The notes below the pieces were generated by a model, which saw only the letters and a list, made by a program, of their open reading frames with translations, searched no databases and was not told the DNA's origin. A program made the position numbers and the translations under genes. 64,000 nucleotides of DNA from Bradyrhizobium arachidis (GTDB taxonomy: Bacteria; Pseudomonadota; Alphaproteobacteria; Rhizobiales; Xanthobacteraceae): the NCBI RefSeq assembly GCF_015291705.1, contig NZ_CP030050.1, positions 1,426,001-1,490,000 on the forward strand, given 5' to 3'. Positions within the stretch are counted from its first letter, which is position 1. Each line of letters starts with the position of its first letter. Below are positions 35,745 to 45,347 of this stretch, piece after piece.

Positions 35745-36557
35745 ATGCGCAAGGTCTCCCGCCTGTCCCGCTTCAACGTCGCCTCGCTCGCGCTGGGGCT
35801 GGCGTTCCTTTATCTGCCGATCCTGATCCTCGTCATCTATTCCTTCAACGCCTCGCGGCTGGTGACGGTGTGGGGCGGCTGGTCGCTGCGCTGGTACCGC
35901 GAGTTCTTCAATGACCGCGCCATGATCGAGGCGGCCTGGATGAGCTTGCGGGTCGCGGTCGCCTCCGCGACCATCGCGACGCTGCTCGGCACGCTCGCGG
36001 CAGTGGCGCTCTCGCGCGGCGAGCGGTTCCGCGGCCGCACGCTGTTCTCAGGCATGCTCTATGCGCCGCTGGTGATGCCGGAGGTGATCACCGGCCTGTC
36101 GCTGCTGCTGCTGTTCGTGGCGCTGAATGCAGAGCGCGGCTTCTGGACGGTGACGATCGCGCACACCACGCTGACGATGTGCTTCGTCGCGGTGGTGGTG
36201 CAGTCCCGCCTCGGCTCGCTCGACCGCTCGCTGGAGGAAGCGGCGATGGATCTCGGCTGCAACCCGGTCCGCGCGTTCGTGTCCGTGACGCTGCCGCTGA
36301 TCGCGCCCGCGATCGTCGCAGGCTGGATGCTGGCGTTCACGCTCTCGCTGGACGATCTCGTGATCGCCAGCTTCACCACCGGCCCAGGTTCGGCGACGCT
36401 GCCGATCCGGATCTATTCGGAGGTGCGGCTCGGCGTGAAGCCCGAGATCAACGCGATCTGCACGCTGGTGATCGGCCTGATCGCGGTCGTCATCGTGATC
36501 GCCTCGCTCGCCTCGAAACTGTCGAGCTCGCAGGGCGAGAGCGCGGCGCCGCTGTAG
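35745..36557 (+). CDS. potC: ABC transporter permease, PotC type
   Basis: A 270-residue permease, the partner of PotB. It has LALGLAFLYLPILILVIYSFNASR, split here for length, then GGWSLRWYREFFND, which is typical of PotC, and the EAA loop LEEAAMDLGCNPVRAFVSVTLP. It begins three bases after the potB stop. No potD-like binding protein follows; the next gene downstream encodes a TRAP-type binding protein. Confidence 0.93.
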   Translation: MRKVSRLSRFNVASLALGLAFLYLPILILVIYSFNASRLVTVWGGWSLRWYREFFNDRAMIEAAWMSLRVAVASATIATLLGTLAAVALSRGERFRGRTLFSGMLYAPLVMPEVITGLSLLLLFVALNAERGFWTVTIAHTTLTMCFVAVVVQSRLGSLDRSLEEAAMDLGCNPVRAFVSVTLPLIAPAIVAGWMLAFTLSLDDLVIASFTTGPGSATLPIRIYSEVRLGVKPEINAICTLVIGLIAVVIVIASLASKLSSSQGESAAPL

Positions 36558-36577
36558 CCGTCCAACACATCATATAT

Positions 36578-36591
36578 GGTGCTCAGGCACC
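36578..36591. terminator. Short hairpin after potC
   Basis: A five-base inverted repeat GGTGC-TCAG-GCACC lies 20 bases after the potC stop. The following bases up to 36640 are unusually AT-rich, which would suit the promoter of the next gene. The hairpin is weak and no T-run follows, so its role as terminator is uncertain. Confidence 0.35.
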
Positions 36592-36657
36592 ACCTGACAT
36601 AGTTAACAATTCATATAGCTTATCTGGCTATCGTCACCTCGCTTGGGGAAGAGGGCG

Positions 36658-37641
36658 ATGAAGCGGCTTTATATTGGTGTGGCCAGCACGGTTCTGGCGT
36701 TACTCTGTCTCACTGTTCCGCCGTCGGCTGCTGCGACCCAGATGGTGTCGCTGGTGTACAACGGTTCGCCGCAGTCGCCGCAGCAGATCGGCTCCGACGA
36801 ATTCCGCCGCAAGCTCGCCGAGACCGCACAGGGCCGCATCATCCTCGATGCACGCGCCGGCAACGCGATGGGCAGTGAGACGGCGATCCTGGCCGCCATG
36901 CGCAGTGGCGTGGTCGACATGGCGACGCTGTCGGGCTCGGTGGTCAGCTCCGCCGTGCCGGAGTTCGGCGTGTTCGACGTGCCGTTCCTGTTCCGCGATG
37001 CCGCGCAGGCCAAGGCTGTCGCGGAGGGGCCGGTCGGCGCGCTGTTCGCCAAGCATTTCGCCGACAAGGGATTGGTGCTGCTCGCGATCGGCAAGCAGGG
37101 CTTTCGCAACGTGACCAATTCGAAGCGGCCGATACAGACACCCGCGGATCTCCGGGGCCTGAAGATCCGCGTGCTCCCGAACGAGGTCTATCAGATGACC
37201 TTCAAGGCGCTGGGCGCCGAGGTCGTGCCGATGGAATTCACGCTGGTGTATTCCGCACTGAAGGACGGCCGTATCGACGGGCAGGAGAACCCGGTCGCGA
37301 CGATTGCCGCCAGCCATCTCGAGGAGGTGCAGAAATATGCCAGCCTGACGGGCCATTTCTTCGCTCCCATTGCTTTCGTTGCCAATCGCGATGCGTTCCA
37401 GGCTCTCACGCCCGCGGACCAGGTCGCGATCATCGCCGCGGCAAAGGCCGGCGCGGAGGCGACCTGGAAGAGTGGCGTCGCGGAGGAGACGAAGAAAATC
37501 GAGGAGCTTCGCAAGGGCGGCATGGAGATCATCGAAAAGGTCGACCGCCAACCCTTCATCGATGCCGTGAAGCCTCTCGAGCCCGAGTTCGAGAAGCGCT
37601 TCGGCAAGGATCTGCTCGCCCGGATCCGGGCGACGCCGTAA
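36658..37641 (+). CDS. TRAP-type periplasmic binding protein (DctP family)
   Basis: A 327-residue exported protein. The signal peptide ends near PPSAAATQ. The DctP family marks are [49 protein letters not shown] (with the conserved substrate-clamping Arg in KIRV) and [14 protein letters not shown]. Such proteins usually bind organic acids for a TRAP transporter, but no DctQ or DctM gene follows. A chemoreceptor starts 17 bases downstream, so the protein may feed a ligand signal to it rather than a transporter. Promoter is probably the AT-rich part at 36600-36640. Confidence 0.9.
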   Translation: MKRLYIGVASTVLALLCLTVPPSAAATQMVSLVYNGSPQSPQQIGSDEFRRKLAETAQGRIILDARAGNAMGSETAILAAMRSGVVDMATLSGSVVSSAVPEFGVFDVPFLFRDAAQAKAVAEGPVGALFAKHFADKGLVLLAIGKQGFRNVTNSKRPIQTPADLRGLKIRVLPNEVYQMTFKALGAEVVPMEFTLVYSALKDGRIDGQENPVATIAASHLEEVQKYASLTGHFFAPIAFVANRDAFQALTPADQVAIIAAAKAGAEATWKSGVAEETKKIEELRKGGMEIIEKVDRQPFIDAVKPLEPEFEKRFGKDLLARIRATP

Positions 37642-37657
37642 TCGCGCGGGAAACATC

Positions 37658-39685
37658 ATGAACCTGTCATTGATCCTGTCACGCATCGGCATCCGCCCGC
37701 GCATCTTCGGCGGCTTCGCGCTGGTGCTGGGTTTCCTCTGCGTGCTGGCGCTGCTCGCCGTCATGCGGCTGTCCGAGATCGGCGGCACCGTCGGAGAGCT
37801 CGTGACCAGCGCCGACGGCGATGCCGGCATGGCGCGCGTGCACGCCGCGCTGCTCACGGCGAACGTCACCGTTGAGAAATTCGTCCGCACACGCAATCTC
37901 GGCGACCGCGATAGCGCCATCAAGGCGATCGACGGCTTTGGCCAGACCTTTGATCAGGTCGATCAGCAGTTCGGCCGCCTGCCGGCGATCGCCGCCGGCC
38001 GCGCCGCCCTGGTGGATGCGCTCGGGACCTATCGAAAATCCTTCACGGCTGTCGCGGGCGCTGTCGACCGTTTGCGCAACGCAAGCACCAAGAGCGAGGC
38101 GCTCGGTGCCACGGCTGGTCTCGATGTCGGCGCGATCAATGTCGCGCTTGTCAACCAGCCCGACCGTCTGCTCCAGCCCCAGCGTCTGGCCGGCACGGTG
38201 GATGCGATGCGGGTCTCGGTGCTGCGTTACACCATCACCCAAGCCCAGGTCGATGCCGACGATGCCGGGCTGACGATTGGCTATGTGCTGGCCGCGGTGG
38301 CCGATAGCGAGGCGGAGATCGCCGACGTCGAGGCGCCGCGACTGAAGAATCTGATCGCGGCCCTGAAGAAGGTGCTCACCGATCAATCGGCGACGCTGAC
38401 CGAGCTGTCTGCCGCGATGGGCGAGTTGCGCAAGGCGCAGGCCGATCTGGTCAAATCCAGCAGCGCGATCGACTCCAAGGCCGCCGAGATCAGCAGGGCT
38501 CTGGGTGCGACGCGCACCGAGCAGAGCCGGTTGACGGCTGGGTCGGTCGATCAGACGCGCAATCTCGTGTTCACGGTCGCAGCGTCCGCGCTCGTGCTGG
38601 GCGCATTGCTGGCCTGGTTGATCGGACGCAGCGTGTCGCGGCCCATTGGCCAGATGACCTTGCGCATGCAGAGCCTCGCGGCGGGCGAGCTCGACGAGGC
38701 AATCCCGGGCGGAGGGCGCGGTGACGAAATTGGTCACATGGCTGGCGCTGTCGAAGTGTTCCGCCGGAACGCACAGACCGTGCGGCGCATGGAGCAGGAG
38801 TCTGCCGCGCAGCGTGCCGCAGCAGAGACGGAGCGTGCGGCGATGATGGCGCAGCTTGCCGATCGCTTCGATAGCGGCATGGAGGGCGTCATTGGCGGCG
38901 TCTCCAGCCGTGCCGAGGAGATGGGGCAGAGCGCCGCGAGCCTCGCCCGCGTCGCCGAGCGGGGCCGCTCGCTGGCCGAGCAGGTCGCCGCGACATCGGC
39001 CCAGGCGTCATCGAACGTGCAGACCGTTGCGGCGGCGACGCACGAACTGGCAGCCTCGATCAAGGAGATTTCCAGCCAGGTCGCGCGCTCCGTATCGGTG
39101 TCGGACCAGGCGAAGGAAGAGGCCTCGCGGACCGAGGCGCTGATGCGCGCGCTGTCGGATTCGGCCGAGCGGATCGGCACCGTGGTGCAACTGATCCAGG
39201 CGATCGCGAGCCAGACCAACCTGCTGGCGCTCAATGCGACGATCGAGTCGGCGCGGGCCGGCGACGCCGGCAAGGGCTTTGCCGTGGTCGCCAACGAGGT
39301 GAAGAGCCTCGCGACCCAGACCGCGCGCGCCACCGAGGAGATCGCAGGGCTCGTCGCCGAGATTCAGAACTCGACCGGACAGTCGGTCGCCGCGATCGGT
39401 CAGATCGGCAGAACCATCGCCGAGATGACGGAGATCGCGACAACGATTGCCTCCGCCGTCGAGGAGCAGGGTGCGGCAACCAGCGAGATCGCCCGCAATG
39501 TCGAGCAGGCGGCGAACGGCACGACAGCCGTGACCGACCAGGTCGGCGCCGTCCGCACCGTGGCGGGTGAGACCGATGCCGGCGCCGAAGCCGCGCTCAC
39601 GGCCGCGTCGGCGTTGCAGGATCAGGCCCGCGCGCTCAAGAAGGACGTCGCGGAGTTCCTGCAGACGGTGCGCAAGGCGGGGTGA
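37658..39685 (+). CDS. Methyl-accepting chemotaxis protein with helical sensor domain
   Basis: A 675-residue chemoreceptor. The first membrane helix is [21 protein letters not shown] (residues 14-34, in pieces), the second [20 protein letters not shown] (about 305-325). The periplasmic part of about 265 residues is all helical with internal similarity, close to the length of a helical bimodular sensor. HAMP follows ([15 protein letters not shown]), then the cytoplasmic coiled coil with the tip [20 protein letters not shown] and [16 protein letters not shown]. There is no C-terminal pentapeptide for CheR/CheB. It follows the DctP gene by 17 bases and is likely co-transcribed. Confidence 0.92.
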   Translation: MNLSLILSRIGIRPRIFGGFALVLGFLCVLALLAVMRLSEIGGTVGELVTSADGDAGMARVHAALLTANVTVEKFVRTRNLGDRDSAIKAIDGFGQTFDQVDQQFGRLPAIAAGRAALVDALGTYRKSFTAVAGAVDRLRNASTKSEALGATAGLDVGAINVALVNQPDRLLQPQRLAGTVDAMRVSVLRYTITQAQVDADDAGLTIGYVLAAVADSEAEIADVEAPRLKNLIAALKKVLTDQSATLTELSAAMGELRKAQADLVKSSSAIDSKAAEISRALGATRTEQSRLTAGSVDQTRNLVFTVAASALVLGALLAWLIGRSVSRPIGQMTLRMQSLAAGELDEAIPGGGRGDEIGHMAGAVEVFRRNAQTVRRMEQESAAQRAAAETERAAMMAQLADRFDSGMEGVIGGVSSRAEEMGQSAASLARVAERGRSLAEQVAATSAQASSNVQTVAAATHELAASIKEISSQVARSVSVSDQAKEEASRTEALMRALSDSAERIGTVVQLIQAIASQTNLLALNATIESARAGDAGKGFAVVANEVKSLATQTARATEEIAGLVAEIQNSTGQSVAAIGQIGRTIAEMTEIATTIASAVEEQGAATSEIARNVEQAANGTTAVTDQVGAVRTVAGETDAGAEAALTAASALQDQARALKKDVAEFLQTVRKAG

Positions 39686-39744
39686 GAGCATCTCCCCGCG
39701 GCCGCCCTCCTATGGGCGCACCGCGGGAAGTGCACATCTGACAT

Positions 39745-40596
39745 TCAGGACTTCACCGCACCCGCGGTGAGCCCGCCCACCATGTAGCGGCGGAAGGCGT
39801 AATAGACCGCGGCTGGCGGCAGCGCGTAGATGAAGCCGGTGGTCATCAACAGCTCCCACGGCGAGTCGTCGGCGGCGAGGAAGTTGCCGAGCGCCACGGG
39901 CAGCGTGATCTCGCGGTCGTTCGAGAGCAGCAGGAACGCGTAGAGGTACTCGTTCCAGGCCAGCAGCACCGCATAAGTGCCGATCGCGACCAGCGAGGGC
40001 ATCATCAGCGGCAGGTACACCAGGCGGAAGATCTGCAGCGTGGTCGCGCCGTCCATCACCGCGGCCTCATCCAGCTCGACCGGGAGCTTGTCGGAGGCCT
40101 GCTTGAGCACCCAGATCGCGTAGGGGCTGGCGATCGTCACCATCGCCAGGATCAGCGACCAGTGATTGTTGAGCAGGCCGTAATTGCCCATGGTGCGGTA
40201 CATCGGCACGGCGAGGAACGCCGCGGGGATGAAATAGGTGAACAGCGCGAGGTTCAGCACCATGCGCCCACCCGGCACCTTCAGCCGCGAGATCGAGAAC
40301 GCCGCGGCCGTGGCGACGAACAGCGTCAGCACGCCGACCGCGGCTGCGATCAGCGTCGAGTTCCAGAACTGCACGTAGAAGTCGCGCAGGAAGTAATGCT
40401 GCTGCTTGAACACGATCTCGAAGTTGTGCAGCGTCGGGTGATCCGGCCAGAGCTTGCCCGAGAACGCGTCCTCCTTCGGGGAGATCGCGAACAAGAACAT
40501 GTGATAGATCGGAATCATCGTCCACAGGAAGACGGGAATGCCGATCAGGAGCAGCCGCGCTTCCGTCGCGACGTCACGGAGAGAGGGAAGCTTCAT
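39745..40596 (-). CDS. Sugar ABC transporter permease (MalG type)
   Basis: A 283-residue permease with six membrane helices. It starts at 40596 (MKLPSLRDVATEARLLLIG), overlapping the stop of the preceding permease by four bases; the longer open frame upstream is only a shadow. Family marks are FKQQHYFLRDFYVQFWNSTL, the EAA loop ELDEAAVMDGATTLQIFRLV with LPLMMPS, and AWNEYLYAFLL. It is the last gene of a binding protein-permease-permease operon and ends 59 bases from the stop of the chemoreceptor on the other strand. Confidence 0.93.
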   Translation of the reverse strand: MKLPSLRDVATEARLLLIGIPVFLWTMIPIYHMFLFAISPKEDAFSGKLWPDHPTLHNFEIVFKQQHYFLRDFYVQFWNSTLIAAAVGVLTLFVATAAAFSISRLKVPGGRMVLNLALFTYFIPAAFLAVPMYRTMGNYGLLNNHWSLILAMVTIASPYAIWVLKQASDKLPVELDEAAVMDGATTLQIFRLVYLPLMMPSLVAIGTYAVLLAWNEYLYAFLLLSNDREITLPVALGNFLAADDSPWELLMTTGFIYALPPAAVYYAFRRYMVGGLTAGAVKS

Positions 40597-41465
40597 CGCG
40601 ACAACCGTTTCATCATGAAGTACACGAGCGGCAGGACGAACGGCATCGCGCAGACGATGGAGGCCATCGCGAGCGAGAGCTGGTCGAGCCGGAGATAGCG
40701 GATACCGAGCGTCGCCAGCACATGCGTGAGGTCGGCCGGACCGCCGCCGGTGAGCAGATAGACGCTGTTGAAGTCGCCGAGCGTCCAGATCATCGAGAGC
40801 AGCGTGCAGGTGATGTAGAGCGTCTGCATCGACGGCCAGGTGATGTAGCGGAATTTCTGCCACCAGCTCGCGCCGTCGACCTCGGCGGCCTCGAACAGGT
40901 CGTGCGAGATCGCAAGGCGTCCGGTGATCAGGATCAGCGTCCAGAATGGCAGCGACTTCCAGATGTGCACGCCGATCGCCATGCTCAGCGCCACAGTCGG
41001 GTCGTTCAGCCAGTTCGGGCCGTCATCGCCGGTGAAGGAGAAGATGAGGTGGTTGATCACGCCCCATTCGGGGTTGAGCATGAAGCGCACCGACAGGATG
41101 GTCGGGATCGACGGCACTGCCCAGGGCAGGATGAAGATCACCGAGAGCCATTTGATCCAGGTGCGCTGCATGGCGAAGAAGCCGGACAGGAACAGCGCGA
41201 TCAGCATCTTGATGTTGATGCCGATGACCAGAAAGATCAGCGTGTTGACTGCGGCACGCGCGAAGATCGGGTCGTTGTACAGCGCGACATAGTTCGCCGG
41301 AGCGCGCGCCAGCCATAGCCCGTAGCAGACGGGATAGACGACGAAGGCGAGGAAAACCAGCAGATAGGGCGCGAGCAGGATGATGCCCCAGACCTGCGCC
41401 GGGGTCAGCCGCGACGACAGGGGCGGGCCGGGGAGTGCCTGATCGCCAGAGAGCGTGATCGCCAT
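40593..41465 (-). CDS. Sugar ABC transporter permease (MalF type)
   Basis: A 290-residue permease with six helices. It has AQVWGIILLAPYLLVFLAFVVYP in pieces, ALYNDPIFARAAVNTLIF, typical of CUT1-family permeases, and the EAA loop FEAAEVDGASWWQKFRYITWPSM. It is the middle gene of the operon; a 13-base-stem hairpin lies between it and the binding-protein gene. ATGA coupling joins it to the next permease. Confidence 0.93.
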   Translation of the reverse strand: MAITLSGDQALPGPPLSSRLTPAQVWGIILLAPYLLVFLAFVVYPVCYGLWLARAPANYVALYNDPIFARAAVNTLIFLVIGINIKMLIALFLSGFFAMQRTWIKWLSVIFILPWAVPSIPTILSVRFMLNPEWGVINHLIFSFTGDDGPNWLNDPTVALSMAIGVHIWKSLPFWTLILITGRLAISHDLFEAAEVDGASWWQKFRYITWPSMQTLYITCTLLSMIWTLGDFNSVYLLTGGGPADLTHVLATLGIRYLRLDQLSLAMASIVCAMPFVLPLVYFMMKRLSR

Positions 41466-41522
41466 TCTTTCGGACTCTTTGAAAGGACTTCCGGCCGCAC
41501 GAGGCGGCCGGTGTTGGTCTTA

Positions 41523-41551
41523 CACCTCTCCCCGCAAGGCGGGGAGAGGTG
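41523..41551 (-). repeat. Intercistronic hairpin of the CTCTCCCCGC repeat family
   Basis: A perfect 13-base inverted repeat, CACCTCTCCCCGC and GCGGGGAGAGGTG, with loop AAG. It lies 8 bases after the stop of the binding-protein gene and before the first permease gene of the same operon. The same core recurs at 51926-51951. It may protect the upstream message and lower permease output. Confidence 0.8.
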
Positions 41552-41559
41552 AGGACGAG

Positions 41560-42945
41560 TTAACCCGCGACCTGCTTGATGCGGGCGATCAGCTCGTCCA
41601 CGGCCTTGTCGACCGGGACCTTCTCGCTGACCACACGGTTCATCGCCTTCGCCCACACGTTCTCGTTGTTGAGAATGGTGAACTTCCAGTTCTTGGTGAA
41701 GTCGAACGCGGCGGTGCCGCCGGTGAACTGGGCATAGACCGCCTTGCGATGCTTGTCGGCCTGCCAGAACGGGCTGGCCTGGCTTTCCTTCGTCACCGGG
41801 AACCAGCGGCCGAGCGCGCCCTCGATATAGGGACGGACATTCTCTTCCTGGAGCAGGAAGCTGATGAACTGCTTGGCCTCGGCCTTGTTCTTGGCCGCGG
41901 TGAAGATCAGCCCGGTCTTGACGTCGGAGCGGTAGCGGATGGTCGATCCATCGGGCGCCTTCGGGAAGGACGCCGTGACGATGTCCTGCTCATAGGCCTT
42001 CTTGCCGGCGTCGCGCTGCTCCTGGGTGAGCGCCTGGTTCTGCGAGTCCTCGAACCACTTTGCCGCGATCGAAATCGTGAAGTTGTGGGTCATCACGATG
42101 GTCTTGTTGTGGAAGGCGACGTTGTTGTCCGGATCCTTCCAGGTGGTCGAGGACGGCGGCGTGCAGCCCTTGATGTAGGTGTCGGTGTAGTCCTTCAGGG
42201 CGTGAATCAGGTTCTCGCGGACCTTGGGATCGTCGACCAGCAGCTTGCCGTCGTCGTCGACCAGCTTGACGTGGTAGGCGTCCATGAAGGTGTAGAACGA
42301 CTGGAAGGCGTCGGTGGACTCCACGCCCATCGGCTGGCCGACGCCGTAGATGCGCTGGCCGGTCGCCTTGCGGATCGCCGGCTGCACCTTGTCGCACCAG
42401 AACGTCCAATAGCCCGCCCAATCGGTCGGGATGTCGGAAAGCTTGAAGCCGGCCTTCTCCAGCATGTCGTTCCAGATCTCGACATGCATGCTCTGCTGCT
42501 TCAGCGGGAAGCCGTAATAGGCCTTCTTCTTGGTGACGTCGTTATAGAGGATCGAGGCATCCAGCGTGTTCTGCACGAACCGGTCCTTGATCGGCTCCAT
42601 GACATCGCTGAGGTCCTCGAGCTTGCCTTCATAGGCCCACTTGCCCTGCGCCTGCACGTCATAGGAATCGGAATAGGCGACATCGGGCACGGTGCCGGCA
42701 TCGAGCGCGGCGACCGTCTTCGGAATCATGTCCTGGATCGCGTATTGCGACAATTCGACCTTGATACCGGTCTTGGCTTCGAATTTCTTGATCGTCTCGA
42801 TCAGCGCGTCGTCTTCGGAGCGGTAGAAGCCCTTGCCCCACCAGACCGTAATCGTCTTCTGCTGCGCAAAGGCAGGTGCAGTGGCGGCAAACAGCCCAGC
42901 CGCAGCGACCGCCAATGACACTGCGCCAATAACCTTGGATCTCAC
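41560..42945 (-). CDS. Sugar ABC transporter substrate-binding protein
   Basis: A 461-residue periplasmic protein. The GTG at 42945 is chosen since GGGAG lies nine bases upstream; this gives VRSKVIGAVSLAVAAAGLFA as signal peptide, cut after PAFA. The mature part begins QQKTITVWWGKGFY, and family 1 solute-binding traits are FEAKTGIKVELSQY, AALDAGTVPDVAYSDSYD and GFPLKQQSMHVEIWNDMLEKAG, split for length. The CUT1-like permeases support a carbohydrate or polyol ligand, which cannot be named. It is the first gene of the operon. Confidence 0.92.
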   Translation of the reverse strand: MRSKVIGAVSLAVAAAGLFAATAPAFAQQKTITVWWGKGFYRSEDDALIETIKKFEAKTGIKVELSQYAIQDMIPKTVAALDAGTVPDVAYSDSYDVQAQGKWAYEGKLEDLSDVMEPIKDRFVQNTLDASILYNDVTKKKAYYGFPLKQQSMHVEIWNDMLEKAGFKLSDIPTDWAGYWTFWCDKVQPAIRKATGQRIYGVGQPMGVESTDAFQSFYTFMDAYHVKLVDDDGKLLVDDPKVRENLIHALKDYTDTYIKGCTPPSSTTWKDPDNNVAFHNKTIVMTHNFTISIAAKWFEDSQNQALTQEQRDAGKKAYEQDIVTASFPKAPDGSTIRYRSDVKTGLIFTAAKNKAEAKQFISFLLQEENVRPYIEGALGRWFPVTKESQASPFWQADKHRKAVYAQFTGGTAAFDFTKNWKFTILNNENVWAKAMNRVVSEKVPVDKAVDELIARIKQVAG

Positions 42946-43152
42946 GTTTTTCTCCCTCAAACGGCCGGAGTTTTTAACCGGTCGTATAAAACACTAGCGC
43001 ATGGCGGTGAGCCGATCTAGCGCCATCTTGTCAGACCTAGGTCGTGGGGTCGCGGGCGGGATGAGATGCTTAATGCGTGCATCGATCCAATCGCCGCATC
43101 AATTCGGCCGGATCAATTCGCAGCCGATCGGCCGATGTCGGCCGATCCGTCC

Positions 43153-45087
43153 TCAATTGGATTTCGCGTTCTCTTTGGTGTTCTCGGCCGTCGGCGAGTC
43201 CGCCGGCGCGGGGCGCTTGACGCCGGTGATCTTCTCGATGACCGAGCGCACCGTATCGCCGCTCTTGTCGTCCTTGCCCTTGAGCAGCGGCGCGGCGAAG
43301 GGCGAGCGGCGGATCAGGACTTCCGAATCGGGGAAGATCAGGGGATCGTCCCAAGGGCCCTGCACCACGAAGGGCAATTGGAAGCCCGAGGACGTGTTGA
43401 GGCTCGCGACGCCCTTCATGTCGTATTCGCGCGTCGGCACCGACGCGGTGCCGGTCAGCGTGATTTTCGCCGACGGTCCCTCGATGCGGATGTCCTCGGC
43501 GGTCGCAACCCCGTCGGCGAATTTCAACGCGATGGTGAGGTTGTCGTAAGGCGTCGAGCCGTTGCGGAAATTTCCGCCGCCCGACAGCGGCCGCCGCTCC
43601 AGCCGCTTCAGCAGCTGCTCGGCGTTGATGCCGGCGATCGCACCGTCATGCCCGGTCACGGTGGCGGTGCCGTCGAGCGACTGCACGAGGCCGAACGGGC
43701 TCGAGCCCGAGGCGACGAGGGAGACGTTGATGTTGCCACGGCCGGACAGCTTGTTGAGGCCGAACAGCTCGGAGGCGCAGGCCTGGAGGTCGACATCGGT
43801 GAACTGGAATTGCGCTTTGACGTCGGCGACGGTGTCGGAGCGCGCGATCCCGAACGAGCCCTTGGCGATGCCGCCATAGACCTGGGCCTCGCCGACCGAA
43901 AGCGCCAGCGTGCCGTTGCGCAAATTGGCGCCGATCGCGGTACGGCCGAGCCTCGATGCGCCGACCGTCAGCCTTGCTGCCGACAGGCGCATGTCGAGGT
44001 CGGTGGTCGAGAGGCCGTTGAGATCGAACAGCTGCCTGTTCCAGTCGCGCGCGCCGCTCGCGAGCAGGCGGAAGGTGGAGATATAGGGCGTGAAGTCGAG
44101 CGCGTCGGCGGCGAGCGTCGCCTGCAGTGTCTGCCTTCCGTTGTTGGCGTAGGTCATGACGCCCTCGGCGGTGTTGCCGTCGAGCTCGACATTGACGTTG
44201 GTGAGCGCGATCGAGGCGCCCACGACGTTGGCGCGCGCCTTCAGCGCGAAGCGGCCGAAGCCGCCGCTGCCGGGCTGCGGCTGGCCGGTCCAGCGCAGCG
44301 CGCTGCGCAAGGACGGGCTGTCGATGGTGAGCGTGCCCTCCATCATCGGGCTGGTGCGGTTGGCGACGCTGCCGTCGAAGGCGAGCTTGAGCGGGGCGCT
44401 GGCGATCCGCGCCTTCAGGCCCGAGCGGTCGCCGGAGAGGGCGGCGACGAAATCGGAAAAGCTGATCGAGCCGTCGACGCGCTCGCCGCGCCAGTCGAAT
44501 TGTCCGGTCGCGGCGAAGGAGCGCGAGATCGAGGGCCAGGCCAGCGACAGGTCGATGTCCTCGAACTTCTCGGTGGCGTGGGTGGCAGCGTCCTCGTAAT
44601 TGAGCACGCCGTCCTGGATCCGGATCTCGGAGAACGAGACCTGGTTGTCGGCGCCCGGCTTCATGGTCCGCGCGATGGTCTGGATGAAGGGCGTCCAGTT
44701 GCTCTCGCCGTCCGGCTTCAGGCTGACATGGATGCGCGGCCGCAGCAGCGTCAGGTCGGCGATCTCGAACCGTTGCAGCAGCAGGGGCAGCAGCCGCAGA
44801 TTGGCGGTGAGCACGTCGACATGGAGCGCGGGATCGCTGGTGCCGCCGCCCTTCAGGCCGACGTCATGGAAGGAGATGTAGCTCGCCGGCAGCACCGAGA
44901 TGTCGATGTTGCCCGTGACATTGAGCTCGAGCCCGGTGACGTCGCGGATCTGCGCCTCCACGGCCTTGCGCAGCGCGTCGCGGTTGATGAGCCATGAGGT
45001 CGCGATCAGGGCGATCAGCGCGACGCCGAGCAACGCCGCGATCGGCGTCCCGAGGCGCTTCATTCCTTGGGCCATGGTCAATGGCAT
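43153..45087 (-). CDS. AsmA family protein
   Basis: A 644-residue envelope protein. The start at 45087 (MPLTMAQGMKRLGTPIAALL) has AGGA nearby; the frame stays open to 45300 but without family resemblance. One N-terminal membrane helix (IAALLGVALIALIATSWLI) is followed by the AsmA N-terminal domain (LRKAVEAQIRDVTGLELNV, GNIDISVLPASYISFHDVGL) and a long beta-rich part with the AsmA C-terminal pattern (FGLVQSLDGTATVTGHDGAIAGIN). AsmA-like proteins bridge inner and outer membrane and help move phospholipids or assemble the outer membrane. It stands alone on the minus strand. Confidence 0.9.
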   Translation of the reverse strand: MPLTMAQGMKRLGTPIAALLGVALIALIATSWLINRDALRKAVEAQIRDVTGLELNVTGNIDISVLPASYISFHDVGLKGGGTSDPALHVDVLTANLRLLPLLLQRFEIADLTLLRPRIHVSLKPDGESNWTPFIQTIARTMKPGADNQVSFSEIRIQDGVLNYEDAATHATEKFEDIDLSLAWPSISRSFAATGQFDWRGERVDGSISFSDFVAALSGDRSGLKARIASAPLKLAFDGSVANRTSPMMEGTLTIDSPSLRSALRWTGQPQPGSGGFGRFALKARANVVGASIALTNVNVELDGNTAEGVMTYANNGRQTLQATLAADALDFTPYISTFRLLASGARDWNRQLFDLNGLSTTDLDMRLSAARLTVGASRLGRTAIGANLRNGTLALSVGEAQVYGGIAKGSFGIARSDTVADVKAQFQFTDVDLQACASELFGLNKLSGRGNINVSLVASGSSPFGLVQSLDGTATVTGHDGAIAGINAEQLLKRLERRPLSGGGNFRNGSTPYDNLTIALKFADGVATAEDIRIEGPSAKITLTGTASVPTREYDMKGVASLNTSSGFQLPFVVQGPWDDPLIFPDSEVLIRRSPFAAPLLKGKDDKSGDTVRSVIEKITGVKRPAPADSPTAENTKENAKSN

Positions 45088-45347
45088 GTCCTGGTCGGGT
45101 TGGTCGTTGGAGCCAGAAGGGCGGGCCGGGAAACCTGCGTACCCACTCCCAACCCCCGCAACTTGATCGGTTTTCTTGTCGCTTTCAAGGCCGCGGGCGG
45201 GTCTGCCCACGGTGTGGGCAGCTTCTAGCACCGGTGACCTGAACGGAGAACCCCGTATCATTGACGGCTTCGGAGGATTTCGCCTAATAATCGCCGCCAA
45301 TAAGGCGCGACGCCTGCCAGCCCAAGGTTCAGTCGAAGGTTTTTTGC
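45088..45347. other. Divergent promoter region asmA-like/scoA
   Basis: These 260 bases lie between divergent starts and hold both promoters. No operator could be recognised. A GAAGG ribosome site lies before scoA at about 45336. Confidence 0.4.

Noticed and set aside
41523..41551. Rho-independent terminator in the sugar ABC operon
   Set aside because: The stem is strong but no T-run follows on the minus strand and the genes around are clearly one operon, so I list it as a repeat/intercistronic hairpin.
43066..44997. Open frame of 643 codons opposite the AsmA-like gene
   Set aside because: Antisense shadow rich in Arg, Asp and Gly, with no recognisable motif.
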